Below, in pieces: positions 1-9,464 of a DNA stretch of 64,000 nt. The stretch comes from JANXSF01 sp043745195 (GTDB lineage: Bacteria; Acidobacteriota; Terriglobia; Bryobacterales; Bryobacteraceae): positions 1 through 64,000 of the forward strand of contig JAYTTF010000089.1 of the NCBI GenBank assembly GCA_043745195.1. Direction: 5' to 3'. Each line of letters begins with the position of its first letter. The stretch's first letter is position 1. Below the pieces are notes generated by a model, which saw nothing but the letters and a program-made list of their open reading frames with translations, searched no databases and had not been told where the DNA came from. Both the position numbers and the translations under genes were made by a program.

Positions 1-707
1 CGAGCCAAAAAGTTATCTACGTTACCGCGCAGAACGCCCCATACATGCGCGCCTTCGGCACGGGCAGCAAATATTTCTGGAGTAGCGAAAGTGTTGGAGC
101 TTCCGCTGGGTGCGGCGTGCCGGGCAAGCGAAATGATGTCGGGTGCATCGGCCAGCGGCCATTGATGTTTGCCGCCGGTTGAAAGGATAGTGGCAGGCAA
201 TTCAGGATTCCAGCCTGCGGATTTCGAAGTGCGCATAGCGGTGAGCCAAGCGTGGTCTAGCGGGTTGGCGGATGTGTCGTTTTCCGATTGGCGGGTGAAA
301 TAAGCCAGATCTTCGGTTGCCAGGGGAGTGTTCGCTTTGCGGGAAAGATCGTCTTCCAACCGTTGGCGGACGTTGGCCCATTCGCCCAAATTTTCTGTAG
401 CGGAATAGATGAGCCGCAATTGCCCGAAGGAGAGGGAGGCGATGGCTTCGCTGGCTTTCAGCAGGAATTGCTCGGCGTCACTACGGGTTTCTTCGGGTAG
501 AACTAAAAGGAAGTAGCCGGAGCTGGAAAATCCCAACAGAATGGGGGCAAGGCCGAGTTCCTTCAACAAGGCGCGAGGAATTATCTCACTGGCGAGACTG
601 AGCCATAAGGAGCGTGTTTCGAGACTCGATTCATTGGAATCCGGCGCTTCGGATAGAAAGCGTTCAATGCCAAGAAAGCGGCCTTCCAGGAAGATCTGTA
701 AAGACAT
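1..707 (-). CDS. Cas10/Csm1-like protein, 5' part, runs off the left edge
   Basis: An open frame of about 235 codons starts at an ATG at 707 and reaches base 1 without a stop. The N-terminus (FLEGRFLGIERFLSEA) resembles the Csm1 opening GDISGIQDFI. Next come a segment like the first Csm1 palm domain (ETRSLWLSLASEIIPRALL, then GFSSSGYFLLVLP) and, at the window edge, HVWGVLRGNVDNFLAR, which matches the family motif LGVLRxDVDNLG at the start of the second palm. In known type III effectors this subunit is the scaffold and the cyclic-oligoadenylate synthase. Two things are odd. No HD nuclease domain precedes the palm, and the first Asp of the DVDN motif, a metal ligand in GGDEF-type palms, is Asn. 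The frame stays open upstream (in-frame ATGs near 751 and 769), but this region shows no HD motif and runs into antisense of the next gene. No clear Shine-Dalgarno supports any start. The family call rests on motif reading alone; the GGDD motif would lie outside the window. Confidence 0.68.
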   Translation of the reverse strand, partial: MSLQIFLEGRFLGIERFLSEAPDSNESSLETRSLWLSLASEIIPRALLKELGLAPILLGFSSSGYFLLVLPEETRSDAEQFLLKASEAIASLSFGQLRLIYSATENLGEWANVRQRLEDDLSRKANTPLATEDLAYFTRQSENDTSANPLDHAWLTAMRTSKSAGWNPELPATILSTGGKHQWPLADAPDIISLARHAAPSGSSNTFATPEIFAARAEGAHVWGVLRGNVDNFLA

Positions 708-803
708 GCTAAGGACCGAACCAATGTAACATAACGCGGTTAGGAACATCTGTAACGGTATAGACATGGTGAGGAATGCTGAGACCTCGGCTAAACTCAG
801 GCG

Positions 804-2387
804 ATGGGGACTTTGTGGTTTTGGGCGTTGATTATCCTTGCTCTTAACGTGGTTGGATCCACGTTTTCGACGGGAGAATATTTAGTTCAATTAGGTGAAA
901 TTCGTTTTCCCGCGCAGAGCCCATACAAACCGATATTGTTGCTGAACGGCGCTCTTATTGTGTATTTTCTGCTGTCAAAGCAGGGGACTGACACGAATGT
1001 GGAAGAGCGTGGACGGTTGACTGTTCCTTTTATTTTGTCACTCGCGTGTGTGGTCTGTGCGGTTTACAGTCCTGCTATCGCCGTTAACTTTTCGCATCAG
1101 GATTGGACTCATCGTCACATGGGAGCACGTTTGAACTCCTGGTCCGCCGTGTGGAGGCTGTTTGTAGAACCGCAACCAGATGGCATGTATCGGCCCTTAG
1201 CTTTTCTAAGTTTTGCGCTTGATTACCAACTGTTTGGCCCTACTTTATGGAGCTATCATTTGCAAAGCATTGGGCTGCATGTGTTGAATAGCATGCTGGC
1301 CGGAATGCTGGCGATCAGACTTGGATTGGGAGTTTGGACAGGCCGTGTGGCGGCGCTTTTGTTTGGAGTTTCAGCTTGTCATTTTGAGGCGGTGCTTTGG
1401 CCGGCGGCACGGTTTGACCTTTTGGCTACAGCTTTTGGTGCCATTTCATTGCTGCTGTTCATGGAGCATTGGGAAACCTTAGGGGCAAGGTCCTGGTGTT
1501 TCGGCGGACTCGGATTGCTTAGTTATGTAATTGCTGTACTGAACAAGGAAACCGCGTATTCGATTGTTTTGATTGTTCCTTTGCTCCTTGTATTTTTGAA
1601 ACCTGGTGCGGATCAAAGACGGAGAGCGACGTCAATCATTCCCGTTCTTCTTGGCTGTACCGTTGCTTTGGTTGCGGTTCGATTTGCGGTGCTTGGAGGA
1701 ATTGGTGGATACGCAGGAAACGTGATGTCCTTCAAATCGTTTTATTCGATGGTGGTGAATTCATTGGCGCTGTCGGTATTTGGAATCAACAGTACGCTGG
1801 AATCGTCGTGGGGGAAGGGAATAGTATTGACGTATGCAGGGCTGATAATTCTGTGGGCGATGGCTTACCGTCAACTTCGCAGTTCAGCAATTCGTACCCT
1901 TGCATTACTTGCGATAGTAAGTGCAGTTCCTGCAATCAGCGTGATTGGCTGGATTAATCCATCGTTACAGCACACCAGAAATTTGTATTGGCCTTCTATT
2001 TGGATGGCAATGTTTCTGGCGGTGGTTCTGCAAGGGACTTCTCGCCGGACTTTTATTGCGTCCGTATTTGTGGCTATTCAGATTTCTGCGCTGAGTTTCA
2101 ATATTTGGGTTTATCGGGATTTGCTCGGTGCTGTGGATAGGAGTGTTGCAGAGATTAGTAGTGCAGTTGGATCGGCTTCTGAGGTGATCCTGATCGGCGT
2201 TCCCACTGCGCCAAATGGGGTCTTCTATTTTGGATCGGAGTTAGAGGAGCGGGTGCGGAGGGAGATGCCGCAGATGACGATTCGAACCTGCGCAACTGTT
2301 CAGATGTGCGAAGCGGGGCACGCAGTGATGAGGTTTCAATGGGATAGTAGATCGCGATTACTGAAGCCGATGCCAGGGACTCTATGA
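804..2387 (+). CDS. Polytopic membrane protein, GT-C/PMT-like glycosyltransferase family
   Basis: This 527-residue integral membrane protein has about ten or more hydrophobic segments spread over residues 1-430, followed by a soluble tail of about 90 residues. A short charged loop near residues 90-125 (HQDWTHRHMGARLNSWSAVW, then MYRPLAFLSFALDYQLFG) follows the pattern of dolichyl-phosphate-mannose mannosyltransferase-like GT-C proteins, where an acidic residue in the first external loop is catalytic. The later NKETAYSIVL is also typical of TMTC/PMT-like bacterial proteins. The likely role is transfer of a lipid-linked sugar to an envelope acceptor; substrate unknown. It is divergent from the Cas10-like gene and stands 51 bases upstream of thrS. 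Confidence 0.6.
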   Translation: MGTLWFWALIILALNVVGSTFSTGEYLVQLGEIRFPAQSPYKPILLLNGALIVYFLLSKQGTDTNVEERGRLTVPFILSLACVVCAVYSPAIAVNFSHQDWTHRHMGARLNSWSAVWRLFVEPQPDGMYRPLAFLSFALDYQLFGPTLWSYHLQSIGLHVLNSMLAGMLAIRLGLGVWTGRVAALLFGVSACHFEAVLWPAARFDLLATAFGAISLLLFMEHWETLGARSWCFGGLGLLSYVIAVLNKETAYSIVLIVPLLLVFLKPGADQRRRATSIIPVLLGCTVALVAVRFAVLGGIGGYAGNVMSFKSFYSMVVNSLALSVFGINSTLESSWGKGIVLTYAGLIILWAMAYRQLRSSAIRTLALLAIVSAVPAISVIGWINPSLQHTRNLYWPSIWMAMFLAVVLQGTSRRTFIASVFVAIQISALSFNIWVYRDLLGAVDRSVAEISSAVGSASEVILIGVPTAPNGVFYFGSELEERVRREMPQMTIRTCATVQMCEAGHAVMRFQWDSRSRLLKPMPGTL

Positions 2388-2438
2388 AACGAAGAAGGCA
2401 CGCGAATACATGGCGTGATACCCTGGGATTTCAACTAT

Positions 2439-4373
2439 ATGAGCAGCTATTCCATTACCCTGCCGGACGGCAGCGTAAAGTCCGTTCCTGCCGGTTCCCG
2501 GCCCCTTGATGTGGCGCAGTCGATTAGTCCGCGCCTTGCACAAGACGCGATTGTGGCGCGTGTTAACGGAGATCTTTTTGATTTGACTCGCCCGTTTGAA
2601 GGGGATGCCACTCTTCAGATTCTCACTACCAAGAATCCGGAGGCATTGGAAGTTTACCGGCACTCGACGGCTCATCTGCTTGCCTTAGCCGTGCTGGAGC
2701 TTTGGCCGGAGACGCAACTGGGTATTGGTCCGCCTATCGAAAACGGCTTCTACTATGACTTCGATCGCGCTGAGAAATTCACTCCTGAAGATCTTGAAAA
2801 AATCGAAGCTAAGATGTGGGAGATTCAGAAACGCAATCTGCCGTACGAACGAGTCACCACCGGCAAGGAAGAGGGATTGCGAAAATATGCTTCCGCTTGG
2901 ATGAAGTGTGAGTTGATTGCCGAACGCGCTGGGGAGACTTTCAGCGAGTACACGTTGGGACCAAGTTTTATTGACTTTTGCCGTGGTCCGCACGTGCCTT
3001 CCACCGATAGAATTAAGGCGTTCAAGCTGCAATCCATCGCGGGTGCTTATTGGAAGGGTGATGAAAAGAACAAGCAGTTGCAAAGAATTTATGGCACTGC
3101 GTTCTTTTCCACCAAGGATCTGGATGAATATGTAGCGAGGCTGGAAGAAGCCAAGCGCCGCGATCATCGACGCTTGGGCCAGGAATTGGACCTGTTCAGT
3201 ATTCAGGATCTTGCCGGGCCTGGACTGATTTTTTTCCATCCGAAAGGTGGCACGGTCCGGCGGCTGATGGAAGACTGGATGCGCGATCAGTACGTGGCGC
3301 GCGGGTATTCGCTGGTTTACACTCCGCATGTTGCCAAGATCGATTTGTGGAAGACTTCCGGCCATTTCAATTTCTATAACCAGAACATGTTCAAGGCGAT
3401 GGAATTGGATGATGCTGAATATCAGTTGAAGCCGATGAATTGCCCGTTCCACATTCTGATTTACGCCGATAAGCCGAAGAGCTATCGCGACCTGCCGGTT
3501 CGCTTGGGTGAACTTGGGACTGTTTATCGTTACGAGCGCAGCGGGACCATGCACGGGCTGTTGCGAGTGCGCGGATTCACGCAGGATGACGCCCACATTT
3601 TCTGTACGCCGGAACAGGTTGAAGATGAAGTTGTGAATTGCCTGCAGTTTGCGATTGACACTTTGAAGGCGTTTGGATTTGAGAAGTACGAGGCGGAATT
3701 ATCAACTTGGGACAATGGCGTAAGCGGTAAATATGATGGCACTCCCGATCAGTGGGCATTGGCCGAAAATGCTCTGAAATCGGCGACTGAAAGGTTGGGA
3801 TTGAAAGTTCGGGTGATGACCGATGAGGCCGCTTTTTACGGCCCGAAGATAGATATGAAGCTGGTGGACGCCATTGGGCGTTTGTGGCAGCTGTCCACCG
3901 TTCAGTTCGATTTCACTCTGCCTCGTCGTTTTGGTTTGGAATATATTGCAGACGATGGGAAGAAGCATCAACCGTTGATGGTGCATCGTGCGCTGTTCGG
4001 ATCGGTGGAGCGGTTCTTTGGCATTCTGGTGGAACATTATGCCGGTGCATTTCCAATATGGCTGGCTCCAATTCAAGTAGCGGTGCTGCCCATTACTGAT
4101 AAGCAGATGGACTATGCGCGGCAAGTGAAGAATCAACTGGCGGATGCGGGAGTTCGAGTTTGGCTGGACGAGCGTAGTGAGAAAGTGAATCTAAAGATTC
4201 GCGACGCACAGATGCAGAAGATTCCTTACATGCTGGTGCTGGGAGGCCGTGAGGCTGAGCAGGGGGCGGTATCGGTAAGGCATCGGAAGTTGGGTGATCT
4301 TGGTGTGAAACCTTTGGCAGATTTTATGGCTGAGGTGCAGCAGAAGATCGAATCCAAACAGACTACGGATTAG
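2439..4373 (+). CDS. thrS: Threonyl-tRNA synthetase
   Basis: Charges tRNA-Thr with threonine in the cytoplasm. The product of 644 residues has the full ThrRS layout: an N-terminal TGS domain (SITLPDGSVKSVPAGS), the editing domain with HSTAHLL and CRGPHVP, a class II catalytic core with PMNCPFH, RYERSG in motif 2 and VHRALFGSVERFFGILVEHY in motif 3, and a C-terminal anticodon-binding domain from about residue 545. I chose the ATG at 2439 because ThrRS proteins normally open directly with the TGS strand. An in-frame GTG at 2415 would add eight residues. No frame damage is visible. Confidence 0.97.
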   Translation: MSSYSITLPDGSVKSVPAGSRPLDVAQSISPRLAQDAIVARVNGDLFDLTRPFEGDATLQILTTKNPEALEVYRHSTAHLLALAVLELWPETQLGIGPPIENGFYYDFDRAEKFTPEDLEKIEAKMWEIQKRNLPYERVTTGKEEGLRKYASAWMKCELIAERAGETFSEYTLGPSFIDFCRGPHVPSTDRIKAFKLQSIAGAYWKGDEKNKQLQRIYGTAFFSTKDLDEYVARLEEAKRRDHRRLGQELDLFSIQDLAGPGLIFFHPKGGTVRRLMEDWMRDQYVARGYSLVYTPHVAKIDLWKTSGHFNFYNQNMFKAMELDDAEYQLKPMNCPFHILIYADKPKSYRDLPVRLGELGTVYRYERSGTMHGLLRVRGFTQDDAHIFCTPEQVEDEVVNCLQFAIDTLKAFGFEKYEAELSTWDNGVSGKYDGTPDQWALAENALKSATERLGLKVRVMTDEAAFYGPKIDMKLVDAIGRLWQLSTVQFDFTLPRRFGLEYIADDGKKHQPLMVHRALFGSVERFFGILVEHYAGAFPIWLAPIQVAVLPITDKQMDYARQVKNQLADAGVRVWLDERSEKVNLKIRDAQMQKIPYMLVLGGREAEQGAVSVRHRKLGDLGVKPLADFMAEVQQKIESKQTTD

Positions 4374-4377
4374 TTTT

Positions 4378-5517
4378 GTGACCTACATTCTTGCGGCCTT
4401 GGTGACTGGGTCGTTGGTTTATTGTGTTCTGGTAATTGTGGCGGCGAGAAAATATCTTGCCGCCGTTCCGATTTATACACCTCAAACATTTCCTCCGATC
4501 AGTATTCTGAAGCCGCTGCATGGGTTGGACGATGGGCTGGAACAAAACCTTATAAGTTTCTTTGAACAGGATTATCCACATTTTGAAATTCTGATGGCAT
4601 TTCGGAATGCGGATGACCCTGCTTACGGACTTGTGAAACAGATTTGCCAGAGGTATCCGAAAGTGCCTTCGCGCATTGTGCTGGGCGGTGAGCCGCCTTG
4701 GCCCAATGCCAAAGTTTGGAGCTTGGATTTGATGATGAAAGTGGCTGTCAACGATTTGCTGGTGATGAGTGATAGCGACATTCGAGTGACTCCTGGAATG
4801 TTGCGGGTAATTGCTGCGGAGTTCGCTGATGAAAAACTGGGGGTCAGCACTTGTCCATATAGGGCTGTGCCGGGGAAATCGTTTTGGTCGAAGCTGGAAG
4901 CGCTTGGGATGAATACCGAATTTCTTGGTGGGATTTTGGTGGCTCGAATGCTTGAAGGAATGCGGTTTGCTGTGGGGCCGACGATTGCTGCCCGGCGCAG
5001 TGTGATTGAAGAGATTGGTGGTTGGGATCTTTTGCGGCAATATCTGGCTGAGGATTTTGTGCTGGGGCAGTTTGCGGCTGAAGCGGGGCATGGAGTGGCC
5101 CTGTCGAGTTATGTGGTGGAACACCGGATAGGGAGCGAGTCGCTCAAGATCAATGCCTTGCATCGCATCCGCTGGAATCGATCAACAAGGCGTTCGCGAC
5201 CAGCAGGATACGTTGGGCAACTGTTTACGAACCCGCTACCATTGTCGCTGCTGCTGGTTCTATGGGCACCGGGGTGGTGGCCGGTGCTGTTATTGACTAC
5301 GTTAGTGCGAGCTGCGGCAGGGGCCGCTACAGCGTCGGCTATCTTAAAGGATCCACTGAGTAGCAGACTTTGGTTCTTGGTGCCGTTGCAAGACTTGGCC
5401 AGCTTTGTATTTTGGGTGGCTGGCTTTTTTGGCGACACGATTATTTGGCGAGGTATACCCTATAAACTGCTAGCGGACGGAAAATTTGAACTACTTGCCC
5501 GAGGGCGAGAGCACTAG
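4378..5517 (+). CDS. hpnI: Ceramide-glucosyltransferase-like GT2, HpnI type
   Basis: A membrane glycosyltransferase of the GT2/GT21 family. An N-terminal membrane helix (residues 3-25) is followed by a GT-A fold: PPISILKPLHGLDDGL, the DxD-type SDSDIR near residue 140, the acceptor-side LAEDF near 223 and the RIRW form of the (Q/R)xxRW motif near 262. Hydrophobic helices close the C-terminus. HpnI homologues add N-acetylglucosamine to bacteriohopanetetrol in hopanoid synthesis. No other hopanoid gene is in the window, so a glycolipid role is sure but the exact acceptor is not. Translation starts at GTG 4378, four bases after the thrS stop, so the two genes are probably co-transcribed. The 3' end overlaps the convergent acylase gene by 27 bases. 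Confidence 0.72.
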   Translation: MTYILAALVTGSLVYCVLVIVAARKYLAAVPIYTPQTFPPISILKPLHGLDDGLEQNLISFFEQDYPHFEILMAFRNADDPAYGLVKQICQRYPKVPSRIVLGGEPPWPNAKVWSLDLMMKVAVNDLLVMSDSDIRVTPGMLRVIAAEFADEKLGVSTCPYRAVPGKSFWSKLEALGMNTEFLGGILVARMLEGMRFAVGPTIAARRSVIEEIGGWDLLRQYLAEDFVLGQFAAEAGHGVALSSYVVEHRIGSESLKINALHRIRWNRSTRRSRPAGYVGQLFTNPLPLSLLLVLWAPGWWPVLLLTTLVRAAAGAATASAILKDPLSSRLWFLVPLQDLASFVFWVAGFFGDTIIWRGIPYKLLADGKFELLARGREH

Positions 5518-7734
5518 AATTTCGTTTCCAGGGAGCGAGTCAAATGGGAGTGGAAAGCTGCGCCCAGCCAAGTAACTTTCCCATTGATCCTTGTAATGCC
5601 GGGACAAAATTTGCCCGGACTGGCCTATGGCGACATTGCTGAGCGTGTTGTCCCAATGCGACAGATCGGCAATGAATCGCATGGATGGTCCTAACCTTCG
5701 CGAAGTCTGCTTCACTGTGGTGCTGGCCCCGCGCATGGGAACGGTTGAGGTGTTGATGTAGTTGTTGATGAAGCCCACGCGGGTCAGCAGGGGAATGCGG
5801 CTGAGTACTGGATGGGTTAACGTCATCTCTGTGTAGCGGCCATAATCCCACTTGTTCACATTTGGTCCTTGGATGCGCTGGCCTTCTTCCATGGCGTCGA
5901 CGAAAACACGCAGTAAAAGTTGGTCCCAATCGGGGAACCAGTCGGCGGGTCTATCGCGCAACAAGTTTTCCATTACGGCTGGGGCGATATTAAATTCGTA
6001 GGTGATGCCTTTTCCAGGTGACGCCTTTTCTGCGATGGCTTTGCGCAAGTGTTGGAATAGGAAAGTTGCGATGAGAGGGGCGGGTTTGCCTTCGAGCATT
6101 TGTCCATCCCATTCCTTGAGAATTCTTACGGCATCTTGCAGAGCCGGATTGGAAGCCTTTCGCTTTTCTACTGCGGCCACGAACTGTTGTCCCAGGAAGT
6201 GTGAGAAGGAGGAGTAGACGTCGGTTTGGATGGCCAGCATTTCTTCAGGCTTCCAGCCCTTCTTGGTTTCCAGGCGCATTTCAATCTGGTGGGCGCGGTA
6301 GTAGGGTGCGAAGGTGCCGTTGACACGATAGGGCGAGTCCTCCGGGAAAGGATTTTGATTGGCGGTGACAATCATTCCAGATTCCGGGTTGAACTCACTT
6401 GGGAGTTCCTCAAAGGGAATGGTGCCCTCCCATTCGAATTCGCCACTGGGGCCGTTCATGGGGACCGTTCCATCGAAGGTTTTGCGTATCGGCAACAAGC
6501 CGGCAACCTGATAGCCGATGTTGCCGGCAGTGTCGGCGTAGACGAAATTCATGGAAGGGCCGGCGTAGTTGCGGAGCACAGACTGAAATTGCGTCCAATC
6601 AGCGGCCTGATTCATTTGGAGAAACACGTAGGGATTTGCCGGGATTTCAGCACCCATCCAGCGGAGTGCATATTGACGATTGGGTTCGTTCAGAATAATT
6701 GGGCCGTGGATGGTGGAGTACTGAATGGCTTCCACGGTTCGGGCACCTTTCACACGGATCAACTCGGTTTCAGCTTTTAGGGGGGTGGGCTTCCCGCGGA
6801 ATTCATAGGCGGTTGTGCTGAGCAGTTTTTCGGCATAGAGGTCCTGAACGTCAAAATGAAGGTTGGTCATGCCCCAGGCAATTTTTTCGTTGTGGCCAAT
6901 GATGATGCCTGGTACGCCGGGAACGGATGCTCCAATGACATTCAGATTCGGGGCCTTTAGGTGGGCGATATACCAGAGACCGGGGAAGCTCCACTCCAGA
7001 TGAGGATCGGACGCAAGGATAGGCTTGCCGGAAGCAGTTAGAGCACCACTGATGGCCCAGGCATTGGATCCTGGATGGGTTTCATCACCTGTGCGGGCAG
7101 GGAAGAGCTGCTTAACCTTTTCCGCGTCGCCGCCGTCCAGCATCGAAAGTTTCGCCAGATCGGATTTCCAGGAGGTGGTCATTGAGCGGAACATGAGCAA
7201 CCCGATGGATAAGGTATCAACCGTCCGCCAAGGTTGCGGTTCATAGTTGAGGACAGTGAACTCCACGGGCAAGTTGTGGCGGTTTTTTTCAATGAAGTAA
7301 TTCACACCGCAGGCGTAGGCTGCAAGGACACGGCGTTCGGAATCACCTAGTTGCCGTTCCTGATCGAAGGCGATGCGGCGGATGCGGAGTTGTCGGGATT
7401 CGCGATCGCTGTCCAGCGCAGCGGGTCCGACAATTTCTGCCAGTTCGCCGTTAGCGGCGCGGCGGAGGGAATCCATTTGCCAGAGACGGTCCTGAGCGGT
7501 AATGAAACCTTGGGCGAAAAACGCGTCGTCCAGGTTTGTGGCGTCAATGTGGGGAACGCCCAAATTGTCACGTCGGACGGTGACGCGGTCATTGGTTATT
7601 GCCAAGACTGTACCATTGGTTTGAGCCAATGGTCGCCACAAAATCCAGTAAAGAGCAGCTACAAATAACACGATGCCTGTAGCGATGGCATAATTAACAT
7701 ATTTAAGGAGCCGGTCCAGTGACACAACCGGCAT
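5491..7734 (-). CDS. Penicillin acylase family N-terminal-nucleophile hydrolase
   Basis: A 747-residue membrane-anchored amidohydrolase. A single hydrophobic segment near residues 13-35 anchors it or serves as signal sequence. The alpha chain carries the family pattern RVTVRRDNLGVPHIDA and QGFITAQDRLWQMD. The autocatalytic cleavage site and nucleophile serine lie in PGSNAWAISG near residue 225, followed by ASDPHLEWSFPGLWY. Family members cleave amide bonds of beta-lactams, acyl-homoserine lactones or other N-acyl compounds; the substrate cannot be read from sequence. I chose the ATG at 7734. A GTG at 7755 would add seven residues and would leave one base to the divergent gene at 7757. Confidence 0.9.
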   Translation of the reverse strand: MPVVSLDRLLKYVNYAIATGIVLFVAALYWILWRPLAQTNGTVLAITNDRVTVRRDNLGVPHIDATNLDDAFFAQGFITAQDRLWQMDSLRRAANGELAEIVGPAALDSDRESRQLRIRRIAFDQERQLGDSERRVLAAYACGVNYFIEKNRHNLPVEFTVLNYEPQPWRTVDTLSIGLLMFRSMTTSWKSDLAKLSMLDGGDAEKVKQLFPARTGDETHPGSNAWAISGALTASGKPILASDPHLEWSFPGLWYIAHLKAPNLNVIGASVPGVPGIIIGHNEKIAWGMTNLHFDVQDLYAEKLLSTTAYEFRGKPTPLKAETELIRVKGARTVEAIQYSTIHGPIILNEPNRQYALRWMGAEIPANPYVFLQMNQAADWTQFQSVLRNYAGPSMNFVYADTAGNIGYQVAGLLPIRKTFDGTVPMNGPSGEFEWEGTIPFEELPSEFNPESGMIVTANQNPFPEDSPYRVNGTFAPYYRAHQIEMRLETKKGWKPEEMLAIQTDVYSSFSHFLGQQFVAAVEKRKASNPALQDAVRILKEWDGQMLEGKPAPLIATFLFQHLRKAIAEKASPGKGITYEFNIAPAVMENLLRDRPADWFPDWDQLLLRVFVDAMEEGQRIQGPNVNKWDYGRYTEMTLTHPVLSRIPLLTRVGFINNYINTSTVPMRGASTTVKQTSRRLGPSMRFIADLSHWDNTLSNVAIGQSGQILSRHYKDQWESYLAGRSFPLPFDSLPGNEILVLSPSGK

Positions 7735-7756
7735 TGTAGCTCGAATTGAAAACACT

Positions 7757-9130
7757 ATGTCTACTGTTGCAGCGGAAGAAGTAAATTATTTGTACCGGTT
7801 CTTGTTGTTGGGCGGCATTATTGCGTTTAACGGATTCCTGGCAGGAGCGGAAGTTGCGCTGCTTTCTTCGCGTCGACCAAGGTTGGCAGCCATGGCGGAT
7901 GAGGGTAACAGCGGCGCGAAAGTTGCCTTACAACTCCTTGAAAATCCAGAGCGGCTGTTGTCTGTTGTCCAATTTGGTGTAACCCTATTGAGTTTGATTT
8001 TAGGTTCGGTTGGAGAGGGCACGATTCACGAATTCCTGCTAAAAATGTTCCATCCATGGGTGAATTCTCAAACGGCCGCGTGGATTGATCGCAGTACCTA
8101 TTTTGCGGCATTCCTTGTGATTGCTTTTCCCCATGTGGTTTTAGGCGAAGTTGTGCCAAAGAATGTGGGACTGGAAAGGGCGGAACGATTGGCTGCTCTG
8201 GCAGCTCCAGTGCTGCTGTTTCTAAGCCGGCTTTGTGGCCCATTTGTGGCGGTGATTGAAAGGACGTCGACCTATATTTCCAGATTGGTGGGAGTGCAGG
8301 GAGCAACTCATGCTGGAGGACACTCGGTTGAGGAATTGAAATTCATCATCTCCTCTGTGAAGACTGAGGGCAACTTGCGGCCTTTTGAGGAAGAGGCGAT
8401 GAAACGTCTTTTGGAACTGAAAGATCTGACGGCAAGGCAGATCATGGTCCCTCGAAATCAATTTGTTTCAGTGCCGACTGATGCGACACTTAACTATGTA
8501 CTTTCGATAATCAACGAACATCAATTTTCAAGACTTTTGGTTTACGAGGAGACGCCGGAGCATATTGTTGGGATCGTACACTTAAAAGACTTGGTGAGAG
8601 TTTGGCTGGAGCGCCGGGCAGCACATGACGCGCGTAAACCAGTAACCGTCTTTCGATTAAAGCAAATTATGAGAAAGCCGTTGGAAGTTCCTGAAACGAA
8701 GAAGATTTCTGAGCTCATTGATGAATTCCGAGTGCACCATGTTCATTTGGCTTTGGTGGTAAACGAGTTTGGTACAGTTTCTGGGTTAGTGACGCTGGAA
8801 GACGTTCTAGAGCAGGTGTTTGGAGAAATTGAGGATGAACATGATGTTATGCGTCCTAAGCCAAAAGATGGAGAGGTACTTACGCTGGATGGCAGCATTA
8901 CGATACGTGATCTTGCAATGCAGTATGACATTGCGCTACCAACGGATGCAGGTTTTGAAACGCTTGCTGGTTTTCTATTATTTCGTTTGGGATACCTACC
9001 AAAAGCAGGTGTACTGGTTGAATACAAGGATCACCGTTTCACTGTAACGGAAATGGAGCGGAACAGAATCGTGCGAGTGCGGGTGGATGCCTTGTATTTA
9101 CCGCAACAGGAAAATACCGATTCAATCTGA
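7757..9130 (+). CDS. CNNM/HlyC-CorC family membrane protein (DUF21, two CBS, CorC)
   Basis: The 457-residue protein has an N-terminal DUF21 membrane domain with about four hydrophobic segments (residues 10-165), including the pattern GAEVALLSSRRPRL. A CBS pair follows (about 215-345; IMVPRNQFVSVPTDATL and EVPETKKISELIDEFR), ending in the strand VNEFGTVSGLVTLEDVLEQV. The C-terminal CorC_HlyC FAD-like domain spans about 370-450 (LDGSITIRDL). Such proteins are envelope cation (Mg2+/Co2+) exporters or regulators; the older name hemolysin is historical. The gene is divergent from the acylase and convergent with csrA. Confidence 0.92.
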   Translation: MSTVAAEEVNYLYRFLLLGGIIAFNGFLAGAEVALLSSRRPRLAAMADEGNSGAKVALQLLENPERLLSVVQFGVTLLSLILGSVGEGTIHEFLLKMFHPWVNSQTAAWIDRSTYFAAFLVIAFPHVVLGEVVPKNVGLERAERLAALAAPVLLFLSRLCGPFVAVIERTSTYISRLVGVQGATHAGGHSVEELKFIISSVKTEGNLRPFEEEAMKRLLELKDLTARQIMVPRNQFVSVPTDATLNYVLSIINEHQFSRLLVYEETPEHIVGIVHLKDLVRVWLERRAAHDARKPVTVFRLKQIMRKPLEVPETKKISELIDEFRVHHVHLALVVNEFGTVSGLVTLEDVLEQVFGEIEDEHDVMRPKPKDGEVLTLDGSITIRDLAMQYDIALPTDAGFETLAGFLLFRLGYLPKAGVLVEYKDHRFTVTEMERNRIVRVRVDALYLPQQENTDSI

Positions 9131-9161
9131 CCACGCTCCTTATGAAGCGATTCAGCAAAAC

Positions 9162-9464
9162 CTAGCTTGAGGAGTTTACTGATTGAGTTTCCAAACTTTT
9201 TGCAGTTTCGGTTATAAGCGCAATTGTGCTGCTTTCGGAAGTTCTTAATTTCCCGACAAAATCCTGTAGTGTTTGGGTTGAACCACCGTTGGCTGAAGCA
9301 ACATTAGCATCTCGGGCTAGTCGGATTTCCTTGCGGAACACGGGTACGTCTTTGGGGGCTCGGATGCCGACCTTCACTTGAGTCGGACTGATATCCAGGA
9401 TCTCGATTTCGATGCCATCGCCAATGGCAATGACTTCACCGCGTCGTCGTCTGACTATTAACAC
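9162..9464 (-). CDS. csrA: Carbon storage regulator CsrA
   Basis: An RNA-binding post-transcriptional regulator that binds GGA motifs near ribosome-binding sites. Residues 1-55 give the complete CsrA fold: MLIVRRRRGEVIAIGDGIEI, then EILDISPTQVKVGIRAPKDV and PVFRKEIRLAR. At 100 residues it is longer than the usual 60-75. The extra polar tail of about 45 residues, rich in Ser and Thr, has no recognised motif. Its ATG at 9464 overlaps the end of fliW by seven bases, so the two are translationally coupled. In known systems FliW binds CsrA and relieves its repression of flagellin mRNA. Confidence 0.95.
   Translation of the reverse strand: MLIVRRRRGEVIAIGDGIEIEILDISPTQVKVGIRAPKDVPVFRKEIRLARDANVASANGGSTQTLQDFVGKLRTSESSTIALITETAKSLETQSVNSSS

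Noticed and set aside
2415..2438. GTG at 2415 as thrS start
   Set aside because: The eight extra residues are not typical for ThrRS, which begins at the TGS domain; not strictly excluded.
2685..3596. Long open frame antisense to thrS
   Set aside because: It overlaps a full-length conserved gene and its translation shows no domain or composition of a real protein.
4363..5163. 266-codon open frame antisense to the HpnI-like gene
   Set aside because: Pro/His/Asn-rich composition, no ribosome-binding site, and a conserved gene on the other strand.
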